DNA from: Gammaproteobacteria bacterium (ex Lamellibrachia satsuma)
GTDB lineage: Bacteria; Pseudomonadota; Gammaproteobacteria; Chromatiales; Chromatiaceae
Direction of reading: 5' to 3'
Length of the DNA stretch: 64,000 nt
Assembly: GCA_019623805.1 (NCBI GenBank)
Contig: CP053680.1
Location: forward strand, 2,024,001-2,088,000
The first letter of the stretch is position 1; each line of letters starts with the position of its first letter. Of this stretch, positions 1 through 10,125 are shown one piece after another. The notes beneath the pieces are model-generated. The model was not told the origin of the DNA and made no database searches. It was given only the letters and a program-made list of their open reading frames with translations. Position numbers and translations under genes: made by a program.

Positions 1-98
1 ATCTGCGGGGTGGCACCCACTACCACATAGTCCCGCTCAACCACCGGCAGTCCGAGCAGTCTGTCACGCAGGGCGCCGCCGACAAGGTAGACCTCCAT
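1..98 (-). CDS. cca: CCA tRNA nucleotidyltransferase, N-terminal fragment (runs off the window)
   Basis: The minus strand from 98 encodes about 32 residues beginning [18 protein letters not shown], continuing past the window edge. The VGGALRD stretch is the GG-x-x-RD signature of the class II nucleotidyltransferase/poly(A) polymerase head domain. The enzyme adds or repairs the 3' CCA of tRNAs using CTP and ATP. The ATG shares its A with the TGA stop of the upstream DUF4124 gene (TGATG), which implies translational coupling. Only the start is visible, so the presence of an HD domain cannot be judged. Confidence 0.85.
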   Translation of the reverse strand, partial: MEVYLVGGALRDRLLGLPVVERDYVVVGATPQ

Positions 99-562
99 CA
101 ACGTCCGTTTCGTGCCTGTTGCAGTGTTTTCCGTGCCGCCTCAACGGCTGCCTCTTCCTGCTTGATGCGTTCGAAATACTCGGGGCGGATACGACGACCC
201 CCGCCAGCCGTGGATTGACGATCCTCATCCCGCAGGATCTTAGCATCGCCCAACCTGGCCTCCGCCGCCTGCAAATTCCGTTCGGCTTCACTGATATTGA
301 CGGCACGCTGCTGATCTCCTGACTGCCGTTGACGCCCGGCCTTGTTGGCGGCATCTCTGATCTCTTTCTCCCGAGCCTGGGTCTCCCGCTTTGCTTCCTC
401 GGATGGCCCGGACGGCATCTTTACCATATCCGACCGACCCTTTCCCGGCGCGTCGGAATAGGTCACCTGCCCCGACTCATCCACCGAACGATAGACGGTT
501 TCCGCATATGCCACCGAGAAAACCGGCAACAACAGCAAACAAAACAGTAAGTGTTTGATCAT
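98..562 (-). CDS. DUF4124 domain-containing exported protein
   Basis: About 154 residues. The N-terminus [20 protein letters not shown] is a clear Sec signal peptide. It is followed by the DUF4124 core ([17 protein letters not shown]), a small envelope domain of unknown function common in gammaproteobacteria. The rest is charged and alanine-rich, probably a coiled coil. The frame is open upstream to 619, but the ATG at 562 has an AAGGG ribosome site eight bases before it and puts the signal peptide at the true N-terminus. The stop overlaps the cca start. The function is unknown. A second DUF4124 protein lies at 17389-17907. Confidence 0.8.
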   Translation of the reverse strand: MIKHLLFCLLLLPVFSVAYAETVYRSVDESGQVTYSDAPGKGRSDMVKMPSGPSEEAKRETQAREKEIRDAANKAGRQRQSGDQQRAVNISEAERNLQAAEARLGDAKILRDEDRQSTAGGGRRIRPEYFERIKQEEAAVEAARKTLQQARNGR

Positions 563-606
563 GACCATGGCCCTTGCAAAATTCTGTGCAAAACGGTTAG
601 CTGATT

Positions 607-636
607 GCCCGATCCGCAAGCTTGATCGGGCCTACG
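607..636. repeat. REP-like inverted repeat, family A (copy 1)
   Basis: GCCCGATC at 607-614 pairs with GATCGGGC at 624-631 and is followed by CTACG. The same arms and the flank GATCGGGCCTACG recur at 8493-8505 and, in reverse orientation, at 27926-27956. It is the only structure I can name in the 563-873 gap. Nothing else there looks coding, and the promoter of the PilZ gene is presumably within its 3' half. Confidence 0.7.
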
Positions 637-873
637 TCTGTTTCGGGGACAGACGTCTTAAGTTTACCCCGTTCAGAGCGATTCCGCTTGAAGACGCTGT
701 CAGCAGAAAGAGACTCTGTAACAAAAACCCAGGAACAAAAACCCTCTCCGGGCAGAAAAAGCACTTTCGTTATCTGTAAAGGCTGCTACATTTATTCTCA
801 ATCGGAAATGTCGGAAAATTGTCGAATTGCAATTTTCCCAAATCGGTCGTCACAGACATAAGGAGTAGAGCGG

Positions 874-1197
874 ATGAATGACTATGCCGAAAAGCGTGAC
901 TTTTTGCGGATGAACATCGAATGCCCGGCCCGTTTCCGCATCGTTGGAGGGAAAAATGTCTCCGCTGCAGTGGTCAAGAATCTGAGCAGCACCGGCATAC
1001 TGCTGGAGTCTGAGCAATCACTCGAGCCAGGCACCCAGCTTGCAGTGGAGATCATGCCGGGAAAGACTATCACGCCGCCGCTATCCGCCGAAGCATGCGT
1101 CATAAGAAGCTATCCGTCGGATGAGGGCAACTTCAATATCGCCTGCAACATTGAACGCATTCTCAAGGATCACGAAGTCCACGCCGACTTCCCCTGA
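874..1197 (+). CDS. Stand-alone PilZ domain protein
   Basis: 107 residues, essentially a single PilZ domain, the family that binds cyclic di-GMP. The two sequence hallmarks are present: the N-terminal arginine-rich stretch (EKRDFLRMN, then CPARFR) and the VKNLSSTGILLES segment, matching the D/N-x-S-x-x-G motif. AGGAG lies shortly before the ATG. It probably acts as a cytoplasmic c-di-GMP effector, with no output domain of its own. A degenerate-GGDEF/EAL protein is encoded at 6300-8420, so a c-di-GMP link is plausible, but the two genes are not in one operon. Confidence 0.8.
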   Translation: MNDYAEKRDFLRMNIECPARFRIVGGKNVSAAVVKNLSSTGILLESEQSLEPGTQLAVEIMPGKTITPPLSAEACVIRSYPSDEGNFNIACNIERILKDHEVHADFP

Positions 1198-1394
1198 TCG
1201 AGTACGGCAAACCCTCCCCCTCCCCCAAAGATTTTCCATTCAGGGGGCAGAATTCCCTGCCCCTCAACGAAATTTTCCGGTCGTTTCACTTGCTACCTTT
1301 TTCATCTTTGAATAACCTCTGAATCTGCTTGAGAACCCTCACTGCGTCCCCCTTTTGAATTGGGCTACAATAGGCCACTCCCTCGAAGAGATTG

Positions 1395-4300
1395 ATGCTT
1401 TCGAGAACTGTTTTTACCCCAATCGGCAGCCTGATGAACGAACAGCCAGTTCAGCGTATTCGCGAGATCCCCTACAACTACACCTCCTTTTCAGACCGTG
1501 AGATCGTTATCCGTTTTCTCGGCGAGGAGATGTGGCGCATTATCGAGGCACTGCGAGGCTCTCGCCGCACCGGTCGCTCCGCCCGTATGCTGTTCGAGGT
1601 GCTTGGGGATATGTGGGTTATCACTCGCAACCCCTATCTGCAGGACGACCTGCTGCAAAACCCGGAACGCCGCCGGGCATTGATAAACGCATTGACTCAC
1701 CGGCTCGATCAGTTCGAATCGCGGGCCAATGACAATGCTCAGGCGCTTACGCTGCTAGAGGCCGCGCGCAGTGCCGTCAGCACCTTCTCCAGTCTGTTCG
1801 AGCAGCAAATCGAACTGCGCCGCAGGACCCAACGCAACCTGATCGGCCTGACCCGCAAGGACAATATCGATTTCAGCGGCCTGGCACGGGTCGCTCACGC
1901 CACCGACGCCACCGACTGGCGCGTCGAGATCCCCTTTGTGGTCATCACCCCCGATACGGAGGAGGAAGTCGCCCCTGTCGTGCGCGCCTGCATAAACTCA
2001 GGCCTCACCCTCATTCCCCGTGGCGGAGGCACCGGTTACACTGGCAGTGCAGTGCCCCTCGACCCTCACTGCGCGGTGATCAATACCGAAAAACTTGAGC
2101 AACTGGGCGCCATAGAGACCCTCTCACTGCCCGGTGTAAACGGCAAGGTACCCACCATCGCCAGCGGTGCCGGAGTTGTCACGCGCCGGGTCTCGGAGCT
2201 GGCGGAGGCGGACAGCCTCGCCTTCGCCGTCGATCCCACCTCCCAGGACGCCTCCACCATCGGCGGCAATATCGCCATGAATGCCGGCGGCAAAAAGGCG
2301 GTGCTCTGGGGCACCACCCTCGACAATCTGGCCAGCTGGCGCATGGTCACACCTGACGGGGAGTGGCTGGAGGTCGAGCGCCTCGACCACAATCTGGGCA
2401 AGATCCACGAGCAGGCGCGGGTGCGCTTCCGTATCTCCCGTTTCGACGCCGATCACAACCCTCTCACCGCCGATCCTGAGATCCTGGAGATACCTGGCTC
2501 CGCGTTCCGCAAGGCGGGGCTCGGCAAGGATGTCACCGACAAGTTTCTCTCCGGTCTGCCGGGGGTACAGAAAGAGGGCTGCGATGGCCTGATCACTTCC
2601 GCCCGTTTCATACTGCACCGTATGCCGGTGCAGGCGCGCACCCTCTGTCTCGAATTCTTCGGCAGCGACATCGGCCGGGCGGTGCCGTCCATCGTCGAGA
2701 TCAAGGATTATCTCGACCAACAGCCCGATGTGCTGCTGGTTGGGCTGGAGCATCTCGACGAGCGTTACCTCAAGGCAGTCAAGTACTCCACCAAGGCACC
2801 CCGCAGGGAACGTCCCAAGATGGTACTACTCGCAGACATCGCCAGTGACGACGAAACAGCGGTGGAAGCGGCTGCCTCGCAAGTGGTGCGGCTTGCCAAC
2901 GCCCGGGACGCGGAGGGCTTCATTGCCGTCAGTCCTGAGGCCCGTCGCAGTTTCTGGGTGGACCGGGCACGTACAGCCGCCATCTCAGCCCACACCAATG
3001 CGTTCAAGATAAACGAGGACGTGGTGATCCCCCTGGATCAGCTGGCGGACTACAGCCGGGGTGTGGAGCGGATCAATATCGAAGAGTCGGTCGGCAATAA
3101 GATTCGCATCGCCGATGCAGTGCTTGAGTGTCTGACCGGCGATTGTGGTCAGCGGCTGATGACCGACGAAAACGAACCGAGCGCAGAGAGCCACAAGATC
3201 CTGCAAGACAAGATCGACCTTGCACAGCAGGCAGTGAAACAGGCACGGGGGCGCTGGGAATTGATCCTGGCACAACTGGATGCTCCGGCAGCAGAGCATG
3301 CCCAGCTGCTCAGCGGCGACGAAAAGGAGCATATCCGGGAAGATGACCGGATCATCGACCTGTTGTTACGCCGCGACCTGCTGATCTCCTACCGTCGGGA
3401 CATCGCCAGCCGTCTCGATGAGATATTTACCGGCCAGGATATGAGGCCGTTGCGCCATGCGCTGCGGGAGATCCATCAAGACATTCGTGGTACCCGCCTG
3501 TTCGTTGCCCTGCACATGCACGCCGGTGACGGAAACGTGCACACCAACATCCCCGTTCACTCCGACGACTATGAGATGCTGCACCAGGCCGACCGGATCG
3601 TCGACCGCATCATGGAACTCGCCACCTCGCTGGGCGGCGCCATCTCCGGCGAACACGGCATCGGCCTTACCAAACTGCAGTATCTCGAAACAGACAAACT
3701 CGATGCCTTTGCGGCCTATAAAAAACAGGTCGACCCCCAAGGCTGGTTCAACCGGGGCAAGCTCGCTGCAGACGCCAACCTGGAAAATGCCTATACGCCA
3801 TCCCTGCGCCTGCTGGAGCAGGAAGCGATTATCCTGGAGGCAAGTGAACTCGGCGCCCTCAACGATGAGATCAAGCACTGCCTGCGCTGCGGCAAATGCA
3901 AGCCGGTCTGCATGACCCATATCCCACGCGCCAACCTGCTCTACTCGCCCCGCAACAAGATTCTCGGCACAGGGCTGATCATCGAGGCCTTCCTCTACGA
4001 GGAGCAGACCCGGCGCGGCGTCTCCCTGCAGCATCTCGGCGAGATGAACGACATTGCGGATCACTGTACCGTCTGTCACAAGTGCGAGAAACCCTGCCCG
4101 GTCAACATCGATTTCGGTGATGTCACCACCCGGATTCGTAAGATACTGGTGGATAAGGGGCAGAAAAAACGCAATCTCGGTGCCCAGGCCGCGATGACCT
4201 TTCTCAATATTTCCGACCCTCGCACCATCCGCTGGATGCGCAAAGGCATGGCTGACTGGGGTTTCAAGGGGCTCAGTCTCGGACACCGGCTTGCAGGCAA

Positions 4301-5282
4301 CTTTGGCCTGCTGGGCAAGCCCGACAGGCTGCCCGTCAGCTCCACCGGCAAACCCTCACCCCGCACCCTGGCGGTAGAACTTGTCAGCCGCCCCATCCGG
4401 GTGAAACTGCAGACACAGACCCTGCGTGCCGCCTTGAATCTGGAGGACAAGACCACTGTCCCAATCTTAAGTGACCCCGCAAAAGTCACTGAGGAGAGCG
4501 ATGCTGTCTTCTACTTTCCCGGCTGCGGCTCAGAACGTCTCTACAGTGAGATCGGCATGGCCACTCTGGCGATGCTCTACGAACTCGGCACCCAAACGGT
4601 ACTGCCACCGGGTTACCTCTGCTGCGGTTATCCGCAAAACGCCGCTGGCCTGACCGATAAAGGACAGGCCATCACCACCGAAAACCGGGTGCTGTTCCAT
4701 CGAATTGCCAACACCCTTAACTACATGGATATCAAGACGGTGATTCTCTCCTGCGGCACCTGCATGGATCAGCTGTTACAGTATCAGTTTGAAAAAATAT
4801 TTCCCGGTTGCCGCCTGCTCGACATCCATGAATACCTTATGGAGAAAGGGGTTAAGCTATCCGGAGATCAGCCGACAAACTATCTATATCACGATCCCTG
4901 CCACAGCCCGATGAAGACCTACAATCCGGTGGCAGTAGCCTCTGCACTGACCGGCAAGGAGGTTCTGCTTTCAGACCGCTGTTGCGGCGAAGCCGGCACA
5001 CTGGGGACCAGTCGGCCCGATATCGCAACCCAACTGCGCTTTCGTAAATCTGCCGAGTTGCACAAAGGCAAATCACTGCTGCCAAAAGGGGGGGGATGCA
5101 ACGTAAAAATGCTGACTGCCTGCCCCGCCTGCCAGCAGGGACTCAGCCGCTATAGCGACGAGACCGGACTCAATGTTGAATATATCGTGGTAGAGACCGT
5201 GCGCCGCTTGCAAGGTGACTCATGGTATGACAACTTTCAGCGCACAATACAAAGCGGTGGTATTGAACGAATCCTGTTATAG
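1395..5282 (+). CDS. Giant FAD-linked oxidase / 4Fe-4S / CCG-domain oxidoreductase (DUF3683 family)
   Basis: About 1295 residues with a fused electron-transfer architecture. The first 150 residues match the DUF3683-type N-terminal extension. A PCMH-type FAD-binding domain follows ([15 protein letters not shown]), then an FAD-oxidase C-terminal domain with [13 protein letters not shown] and [13 protein letters not shown]. Next is a ferredoxin-like region with two cysteine clusters ([11 protein letters not shown] and [11 protein letters not shown]). Two GlpC/HdrB-type CCG modules end the protein ([39 protein letters not shown]). This resembles GlcD plus GlcF or D-lactate dehydrogenase (LldEF/Dld) parts in one chain, so 2-hydroxyacid oxidation to quinone is likely. 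The substrate is unknown. ATG 1395 follows GAAGAG; ATG 1434 is the alternative start. Confidence 0.85.
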   Translation: MLSRTVFTPIGSLMNEQPVQRIREIPYNYTSFSDREIVIRFLGEEMWRIIEALRGSRRTGRSARMLFEVLGDMWVITRNPYLQDDLLQNPERRRALINALTHRLDQFESRANDNAQALTLLEAARSAVSTFSSLFEQQIELRRRTQRNLIGLTRKDNIDFSGLARVAHATDATDWRVEIPFVVITPDTEEEVAPVVRACINSGLTLIPRGGGTGYTGSAVPLDPHCAVINTEKLEQLGAIETLSLPGVNGKVPTIASGAGVVTRRVSELAEADSLAFAVDPTSQDASTIGGNIAMNAGGKKAVLWGTTLDNLASWRMVTPDGEWLEVERLDHNLGKIHEQARVRFRISRFDADHNPLTADPEILEIPGSAFRKAGLGKDVTDKFLSGLPGVQKEGCDGLITSARFILHRMPVQARTLCLEFFGSDIGRAVPSIVEIKDYLDQQPDVLLVGLEHLDERYLKAVKYSTKAPRRERPKMVLLADIASDDETAVEAAASQVVRLANARDAEGFIAVSPEARRSFWVDRARTAAISAHTNAFKINEDVVIPLDQLADYSRGVERINIEESVGNKIRIADAVLECLTGDCGQRLMTDENEPSAESHKILQDKIDLAQQAVKQARGRWELILAQLDAPAAEHAQLLSGDEKEHIREDDRIIDLLLRRDLLISYRRDIASRLDEIFTGQDMRPLRHALREIHQDIRGTRLFVALHMHAGDGNVHTNIPVHSDDYEMLHQADRIVDRIMELATSLGGAISGEHGIGLTKLQYLETDKLDAFAAYKKQVDPQGWFNRGKLAADANLENAYTPSLRLLEQEAIILEASELGALNDEIKHCLRCGKCKPVCMTHIPRANLLYSPRNKILGTGLIIEAFLYEEQTRRGVSLQHLGEMNDIADHCTVCHKCEKPCPVNIDFGDVTTRIRKILVDKGQKKRNLGAQAAMTFLNISDPRTIRWMRKGMADWGFKGLSLGHRLAGNFGLLGKPDRLPVSSTGKPSPRTLAVELVSRPIRVKLQTQTLRAALNLEDKTTVPILSDPAKVTEESDAVFYFPGCGSERLYSEIGMATLAMLYELGTQTVLPPGYLCCGYPQNAAGLTDKGQAITTENRVLFHRIANTLNYMDIKTVILSCGTCMDQLLQYQFEKIFPGCRLLDIHEYLMEKGVKLSGDQPTNYLYHDPCHSPMKTYNPVAVASALTGKEVLLSDRCCGEAGTLGTSRPDIATQLRFRKSAELHKGKSLLPKGGGCNVKMLTACPACQQGLSRYSDETGLNVEYIVVETVRRLQGDSWYDNFQRTIQSGGIERILL

Positions 5283-5319
5283 GTTACCCAGCCCTGCACC
5301 CGCTGTGGAAAAATAACGC

Positions 5320-6303
5320 ATGTCCAAATCACATAATGACCCGGCAAACATCAAATGCCTGAGACGCCCGTGGAGATTATTCATCCTGCTCGGGGGATCC
5401 CTGTTGCCTGGATCAACGATATTTGCCATGGAACCGATTCAACCCATTCCACAGCATATTGAGTATGACAAACAGAAGGCTGCTTTAGGAAAAAAGCTCT
5501 TTTTCGATCCCATTCTTTCTAAAGACCAGACCGTCTCTTGTGCCACTTGCCATGATCCTGAGACCGGTGGCGCGGACTACCGAACCGTTTCCGAAGGGAT
5601 CTTCAACCGGCCGGGGCAGATGAATTCACCGACAGTTTTCAACTCCTATTTCAATTTCCGCCAGTTCTGGAACGGCCGTGCCAGCAACCTGGCCTCTCAG
5701 GTATCCGGTCCACTGCATAACCCTGTAGAGATGGGGCTGACCCTGGAGGAGGTGGACCTGCGACTCAATCAACACCCGGAATATCCTCGCCAGTTTAATT
5801 CCATCTACGGAAAACCCCGCGTCGACATAGACGATATGGCGGATGCCATTGCAGAATTCGAAAAGGCACTCTATACCCCCAACGCAAAATTCGACCGCTA
5901 TCTGCGGGGTGAACTCGAACTGGATAAAGCCGCGCTGGACGGTTACCGGCTGTTCAAAAAGATCGGCTGCGCCGCCTGCCACAACGGTATCAATATCGGC
6001 GGCAACTCTTATCAATACCTGGGCGCCGTCATTCCTGTTGAATGGCGCAAGGATCAGGGTGATCTGCATCAACGCACCGGCGACCCTTTCGACAAGAATC
6101 GTTACAAGGTGCCCAGCCTGCGAAATATTGCACTAACGGGTCCCTATCTGCACGATGGCAGTGCCACGTCCCTGAACAAGGTATTGAAAAAGATGGCCTT
6201 TCACAATCTTGGTTTTGAGTTGTCGGAGGATCAGCTCACCCAGTTGATGGCCTTTCTCAATACTTTGACTGGCGATATGCCTGCCATCCTCGATACACCA
6301 TGA
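5320..6303 (+). CDS. Di-haem cytochrome c peroxidase (CcpA/MauG family)
   Basis: 327 residues. An N-terminal hydrophobic segment (about residues 19-36) serves as export signal. There are two c-type haem sites, CATCH near 74-78 and CAACH near 217-221. The C-terminal segment VPSLRNIALTGPYLHDGS is typical of bacterial di-haem peroxidases. The protein should be periplasmic and reduce H2O2 or carry out MauG-like oxidations with electrons from cytochromes. It lies 37 bp after the large oxidoreductase gene. Its stop overlaps the start of the GGDEF/EAL gene by four bases (ATGA), so the latter two are co-transcribed. Confidence 0.9.
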   Translation: MSKSHNDPANIKCLRRPWRLFILLGGSLLPGSTIFAMEPIQPIPQHIEYDKQKAALGKKLFFDPILSKDQTVSCATCHDPETGGADYRTVSEGIFNRPGQMNSPTVFNSYFNFRQFWNGRASNLASQVSGPLHNPVEMGLTLEEVDLRLNQHPEYPRQFNSIYGKPRVDIDDMADAIAEFEKALYTPNAKFDRYLRGELELDKAALDGYRLFKKIGCAACHNGINIGGNSYQYLGAVIPVEWRKDQGDLHQRTGDPFDKNRYKVPSLRNIALTGPYLHDGSATSLNKVLKKMAFHNLGFELSEDQLTQLMAFLNTLTGDMPAILDTP

Positions 6304-8420
6304 CTGTCACGGGAAATATCTATGCCGCCGTCCTTGCCGCGTTCTTCGTCGGTGCGCTATTCTTTTACACTGATTCCCAAACCAGCCGTCTGCTGCAGCT
6401 CCACTCCACAGTCTATGACACCATAGGTGACATCGAACGATTGGAAGAGCAGTTGGATCTCCATCTGCTCAAAGCCTCTTTCTTCATCTATTACAATTTT
6501 GACCATAGTCACAGCCAGCTTCGTAAGATCCGCAAACGCATTGGAGAGATTCGGGAGAACGCCTATCTGCAGGATCCGGCATTCGCTGAAACACTTGCCG
6601 GGTTCGGGCAGTACGAAGCCAAGCTGGCAGAAAAAGAGGAGTTGATTCTACGTTTTGCCACCATCAACTCATTGATACAAAACTCCACCACCCATATTCC
6701 CTCTCTTACTGCCCGCTATCTCAACCTTTTTGAGCAGAGTGACGGGCAATATTTCAATGAGCTCTCTCGCATCACCTCTGCTGTATTCCTTGCCTCTCGC
6801 AGCCTGGACAAGGACTTCCTTACAGAGTTGCGCCAAGGTGTGGAAATACTTCAGGAGTACCATTTCGAGAATGACGCCCAGGCCCGCTTTAACCTGGTAT
6901 TCCTCTCCCATGCCAAGATCTTCCTGAAGTATCTCAGCCTCTACGGCGATACCCTACAGGCTGCACTTGAGATCGACACCCGAGGTACCTTACACCAGGC
7001 AAAACACCTCTTCCTGGAGATGAGCCTGAACAAAGCAGACCAGATAAATGGCATCTCCACCCTACTGGGTTTCGGCTTTATTCTCTCCATTTTCGTTATC
7101 ATCTTTCTCCTTATGGGCACCGACAGAGAGCACAAAAAGCTCATCGCCCTGCATCGAAAACTGGAGGCCAGCGCGGCCACCGATACACTGACGCAGCTAC
7201 CCAACCGGTTTGCGTTCGAGGCCACGCAGAAAACACCAGCCGATCATCCGACGCTGGTAATGCTCAATATTGACGGCTTCAAACACATCAATGACTTCTA
7301 TGGGACAGCGGGCGGTGACGAGATCCTTACCCAGCTATCCAGGCAGCTGAAAACTCTGCTGCATACCCGCTCCGGCAGCCGTCTTTTTCGATTCGGCGCC
7401 GACGACTTTGGCGTGCTTATTTCCACGCTTGAAACTCAGGAGAGCCCGCTGAAACTCGCGCAAGATCTGATCAACTCTGTCGAGCGTAACAGTTTCGACA
7501 TCCACGGACATGAGGTTCAGATCAGTCTTCGTGCAGGTTTGGCAAGTGAGCCCCCCTTGTTGGAGAGGGCCAACATGGCGCTGCAGCAAACCAAAAAACA
7601 ACGCAACAAGGTCGTTCGATATGATGAATCACTGGGTATCGAAGAGAAGGTCGCCACAAACCAGCGCATCACCCGTCTGCTGAAAAATGCGGTGAGGCGA
7701 AACGCCGTCATACCGTTTTTTCAACCACTCTATAACAATGTGAGCAAACGGATTGAACACTATGAATGTCTGATGCGCATCCAGGATGAGAAGGGACAGC
7801 TACTCGCTCCCTTCGCCTTTATGCAAGTCGCCAAGGAGAGCCGCATCTACTCCGCGCTCAGCCGCATCATGCTGGAGAAGTGCCTCGACCGGTTTCAATC
7901 GAGCCACTACGCTTTTTCGGTTAATCTTGCCGTGGAGGATATCCTGGATCCTGAGATTCGAGAGTATCTCTTCGACCGCCTGAGCAGCGATCCTGATCTG
8001 GGTGAACGCATGACCATCGAACTGCTCGAAAGCGAGGAGGTGGCCGATTATGACGCCCTGAAATCCTTCCTCAGCCAGGCCCGGTCACATGGCTGCCATC
8101 TCGCCATTGACGATTTCGGCGCCGGTTACTCCTCTTTCAAACACATCCTGGAGCTGGAAGTGGATCAGCTCAAGATCGATGCCTCCCTGATCAGGGACCT
8201 CGATAGCGACCGTGAGGCCCAACTGCTGGTCAAGGCGATCGTGGATGTCGCCGGAGAGATCGGTATCAAAAGCACTGTGGCGGAGTTTGTCCACTCGCGT
8301 GCTGTATTTGAGAGGGTCCAAAACCTTGGCGTTGACTACGCCCAGGGTTACTTCATCGGCAAACCAGCGGAAGATCTGCTGGCGGATGAAAGGCCGGTTT
8401 TGGTGGAAGAGGTTTCGTAG
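6300..8420 (+). CDS. Membrane protein with degenerate GGDEF and EAL domains
   Basis: 706 residues. A transmembrane segment near residues 7-24 and another near 255-275 bracket a helical periplasmic sensor region. A GGDEF domain follows in which the active-site loop reads RFGADDFGVLI instead of GGDEF, so cyclase activity is doubtful. The C-terminal EAL domain reads ECLMR instead of EALxR but keeps the catalytic glutamate. It also has a FSVNLA segment, IELLESE, DDFGAGYSSF, the LKID lysine, TVAEF and QGYFIGKP. A working c-di-GMP phosphodiesterase with a GTP-binding or inert GGDEF is the best guess. Translation is coupled to the peroxidase gene by an ATGA overlap. Confidence 0.88.
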   Translation: MTVTGNIYAAVLAAFFVGALFFYTDSQTSRLLQLHSTVYDTIGDIERLEEQLDLHLLKASFFIYYNFDHSHSQLRKIRKRIGEIRENAYLQDPAFAETLAGFGQYEAKLAEKEELILRFATINSLIQNSTTHIPSLTARYLNLFEQSDGQYFNELSRITSAVFLASRSLDKDFLTELRQGVEILQEYHFENDAQARFNLVFLSHAKIFLKYLSLYGDTLQAALEIDTRGTLHQAKHLFLEMSLNKADQINGISTLLGFGFILSIFVIIFLLMGTDREHKKLIALHRKLEASAATDTLTQLPNRFAFEATQKTPADHPTLVMLNIDGFKHINDFYGTAGGDEILTQLSRQLKTLLHTRSGSRLFRFGADDFGVLISTLETQESPLKLAQDLINSVERNSFDIHGHEVQISLRAGLASEPPLLERANMALQQTKKQRNKVVRYDESLGIEEKVATNQRITRLLKNAVRRNAVIPFFQPLYNNVSKRIEHYECLMRIQDEKGQLLAPFAFMQVAKESRIYSALSRIMLEKCLDRFQSSHYAFSVNLAVEDILDPEIREYLFDRLSSDPDLGERMTIELLESEEVADYDALKSFLSQARSHGCHLAIDDFGAGYSSFKHILELEVDQLKIDASLIRDLDSDREAQLLVKAIVDVAGEIGIKSTVAEFVHSRAVFERVQNLGVDYAQGYFIGKPAEDLLADERPVLVEEVS

Positions 8421-8450
8421 GCTGGTTCAAGCGTAGCTGAACCGGTAGCC
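8417..8450 (-). repeat. Dispersed inverted repeat, family B (copy 1)
   Basis: The 34-bp segment right after the EAL gene stop is, in reverse complement, nearly identical to 14129-14162. Both carry CCGGTTC, GCTACGCTTGA and a terminal CCTAC. Within the copy, GGTTCA and TGAACC can pair around a GCGTAGC loop. Confidence 0.65.
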
Positions 8451-8474
8451 CAAGTGCTCCGTCAATTCGAGAAC

Positions 8475-8505
8475 GTCCGATCTTCTGCGCCTGATCGGGC
8501 CTACG
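8475..8505. repeat. REP-like inverted repeat, family A (copy 2)
   Basis: GTCCGATC (8475-8482) and GATCGGGC (8493-8500) form imperfect arms, followed by CTACG. The repeat overlaps the stop codon of the minus-strand gene at 8501, so it forms the end of that transcript. See also 607-636 and 27926-27956. Confidence 0.65.
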
Positions 8506-9169
8506 CTGACAGCAAGGTTTCCAGTTCCCTCAGACGACTCCGGGCATCCGGCATTTCGATACCTTCGGCTTCCCTCGCTTGCAACAAGTCTTTGCCCTGG
8601 GCACAGAGAGTCTCAATATGTACCGGGTCGAAGAGGGTAACCGCCGCTTCGAAATCATCCTGTGCCTCGCTTAGCAACACGGCGATCAACTCTTCCTCCT
8701 TTATCACTGAATCCGGTGACAGGAGGTCGGCAACCAGGGGAAACTCCAGCACCCCGTAGTGCAACTTGCGGGCCTCTTCCTCCTGCTCCAGCTCCTGGCG
8801 TGCCAGCGTGTCATTGCCCGCGCCTTTCCAGACCGCCTGCATGATCACCGCGATCAACTTTTTGATCGCCGCTTTGTTGTCCGACTGATTGTCGGTGAGA
8901 CCACAGGCCGTTTCGTAGGATTTGTCCAGGCGCTCTTTAAGGCTGAGTATTACGTCGCTCTGCTCATGAGGTCCCAGGGCTATGGCTTCACCCACCAGTT
9001 TGCGCAGGTCGCCAATATAGGCCACCAGCTCCTCATGATCGAGTTTTTGCGCCTCTTCCAGGATCCCCGGGGTTAGTGAACGCTCACTCTTGGGAAACAG
9101 TAGATTTTCGTGTTTGCGCATCAGGTGCCGCTCGTGTCGGCCCGGCAATTGACTGAACAGCAGTTGCAT
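8501..9169 (-). CDS. Conserved-looking hypothetical protein, helical
   Basis: 222 residues that I do not assign to a family. The start MQLLFSQLPGRHERHLMRKH is basic and not a clear signal peptide. The remainder is rich in Glu, Leu, Lys and Ala with heptad-like spacing and no transmembrane segments, which suggests a soluble all-helical protein. No catalytic motif is visible. It ends inside a REP-like repeat. The next minus-strand gene upstream (9197-10084) ends only 27 bp before its start, so the two may form one transcript with hemE. Confidence 0.7.
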   Translation of the reverse strand: MQLLFSQLPGRHERHLMRKHENLLFPKSERSLTPGILEEAQKLDHEELVAYIGDLRKLVGEAIALGPHEQSDVILSLKERLDKSYETACGLTDNQSDNKAAIKKLIAVIMQAVWKGAGNDTLARQELEQEEEARKLHYGVLEFPLVADLLSPDSVIKEEELIAVLLSEAQDDFEAAVTLFDPVHIETLCAQGKDLLQAREAEGIEMPDARSRLRELETLLSA

Positions 9170-9196
9170 AGCTTTCTCAGTTAAATAGTGTAAGTA

Positions 9197-10084
9197 CTAA
9201 CATCCCTGATCCACGCCCATATCCATCTCAGGATTGATCGCCTCATAGAGGGAGGAGTAGTCATCCTCGGCATGACCGTTGGAGCGGCCCTTTTCAAACA
9301 CCCGCAACATAGCTTCCGGCAGCCCGGCGTCGATACCGGTCTTCTCGGCCACCTGTTGAAACAGGGCCAGATCCTTGATTAGGTGTTTGAGGGGAAAGTT
9401 GGGACTGGCGTAGTCGTGTTCCAGCATCTTGGAGAGTTTTTTATCGAAGGTCGGCGCATAGAGGGCGCTTTCGCGCAGCAGTTCCATGAAGACTTCCACG
9501 TCGACCCCTTCCGACCGTACCAGACCCAGGCTGAGTGAAAAACCGGCGGTCAATGAGGCAATAAGCTGGTTCATAGCCAGCTTCATGGCCGCACCCTGTC
9601 CAAGGAAACCGACATGCTGTACCTGTTTGCCCAAACAACGCAGCAGAAGCAGTCCGCGCTGGTAGTTTTCGTCAGAGCCTCCGGCCATGACGATCAGGTT
9701 ACCCGAGCGGGCTTCCGGGATGCTGCCCAGGACCGGCGCCTCCAGGTAGTCGCCACCCGCAGCCTCCACGGCAGCGCCTATCTCACGGCTCTCCTCAGGC
9801 GCCACAGTACCCATCTGCAGTACCAGTTTTCCCGCCAGTTCCGCGCTGATACTGCTCTGCAACAAGACTTCCCGGATTGCCGGGGCATCGCTCAAGGCGA
9901 GACAAATGACATCCGCCACTTTAATTGCCTTGCGTAGATCCGCCTCTACCTCGAGTCCGACCTCTTTGGCTGTCTCAAGGCGATCCGGGGAACGATTCCA
10001 GGCCACCACAGCGTGCCCGCAATGTTGCAGGCGCTCGGCCATAGGCTGTCCCATCAGTCCCAGGCCCAGTACTGTAATCTTCAT
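9197..10084 (-). CDS. NAD(P)-dependent beta-hydroxyacid dehydrogenase (3-hydroxyisobutyrate dehydrogenase / GLYR family)
   Basis: 295 residues, the usual length. The N-terminal Rossmann motif is VLGLGLMGQPMAERL, then AWNRSP, which suggests NADP use because an arginine follows the second strand. The substrate-binding helix GQGAAMKLAMNQLI carries the catalytic lysine of the G-x-x-x-K-x-x-x-N signature. Members include GarR, MmsB and glyoxylate/succinic semialdehyde reductases. The exact substrate cannot be read from sequence. The gene lies between hemE and the hypothetical at 8501 on the same strand, with short gaps. Confidence 0.9.
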   Translation of the reverse strand: MKITVLGLGLMGQPMAERLQHCGHAVVAWNRSPDRLETAKEVGLEVEADLRKAIKVADVICLALSDAPAIREVLLQSSISAELAGKLVLQMGTVAPEESREIGAAVEAAGGDYLEAPVLGSIPEARSGNLIVMAGGSDENYQRGLLLLRCLGKQVQHVGFLGQGAAMKLAMNQLIASLTAGFSLSLGLVRSEGVDVEVFMELLRESALYAPTFDKKLSKMLEHDYASPNFPLKHLIKDLALFQQVAEKTGIDAGLPEAMLRVFEKGRSNGHAEDDYSSLYEAINPEMDMGVDQGC

Positions 10085-10125
10085 CGATTTTCGCCCATCA
10101 GTATCACTTGAGCTACTGTACAGTT

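Noticed and set aside
7300..7330. GTAGGDEIL looks like an intact GGDEF motif
   Set aside because: By alignment to the domain this is the helix after the D-x-F-K-x-I-N-D segment; the true active-site loop is GADDF about 35 residues later.
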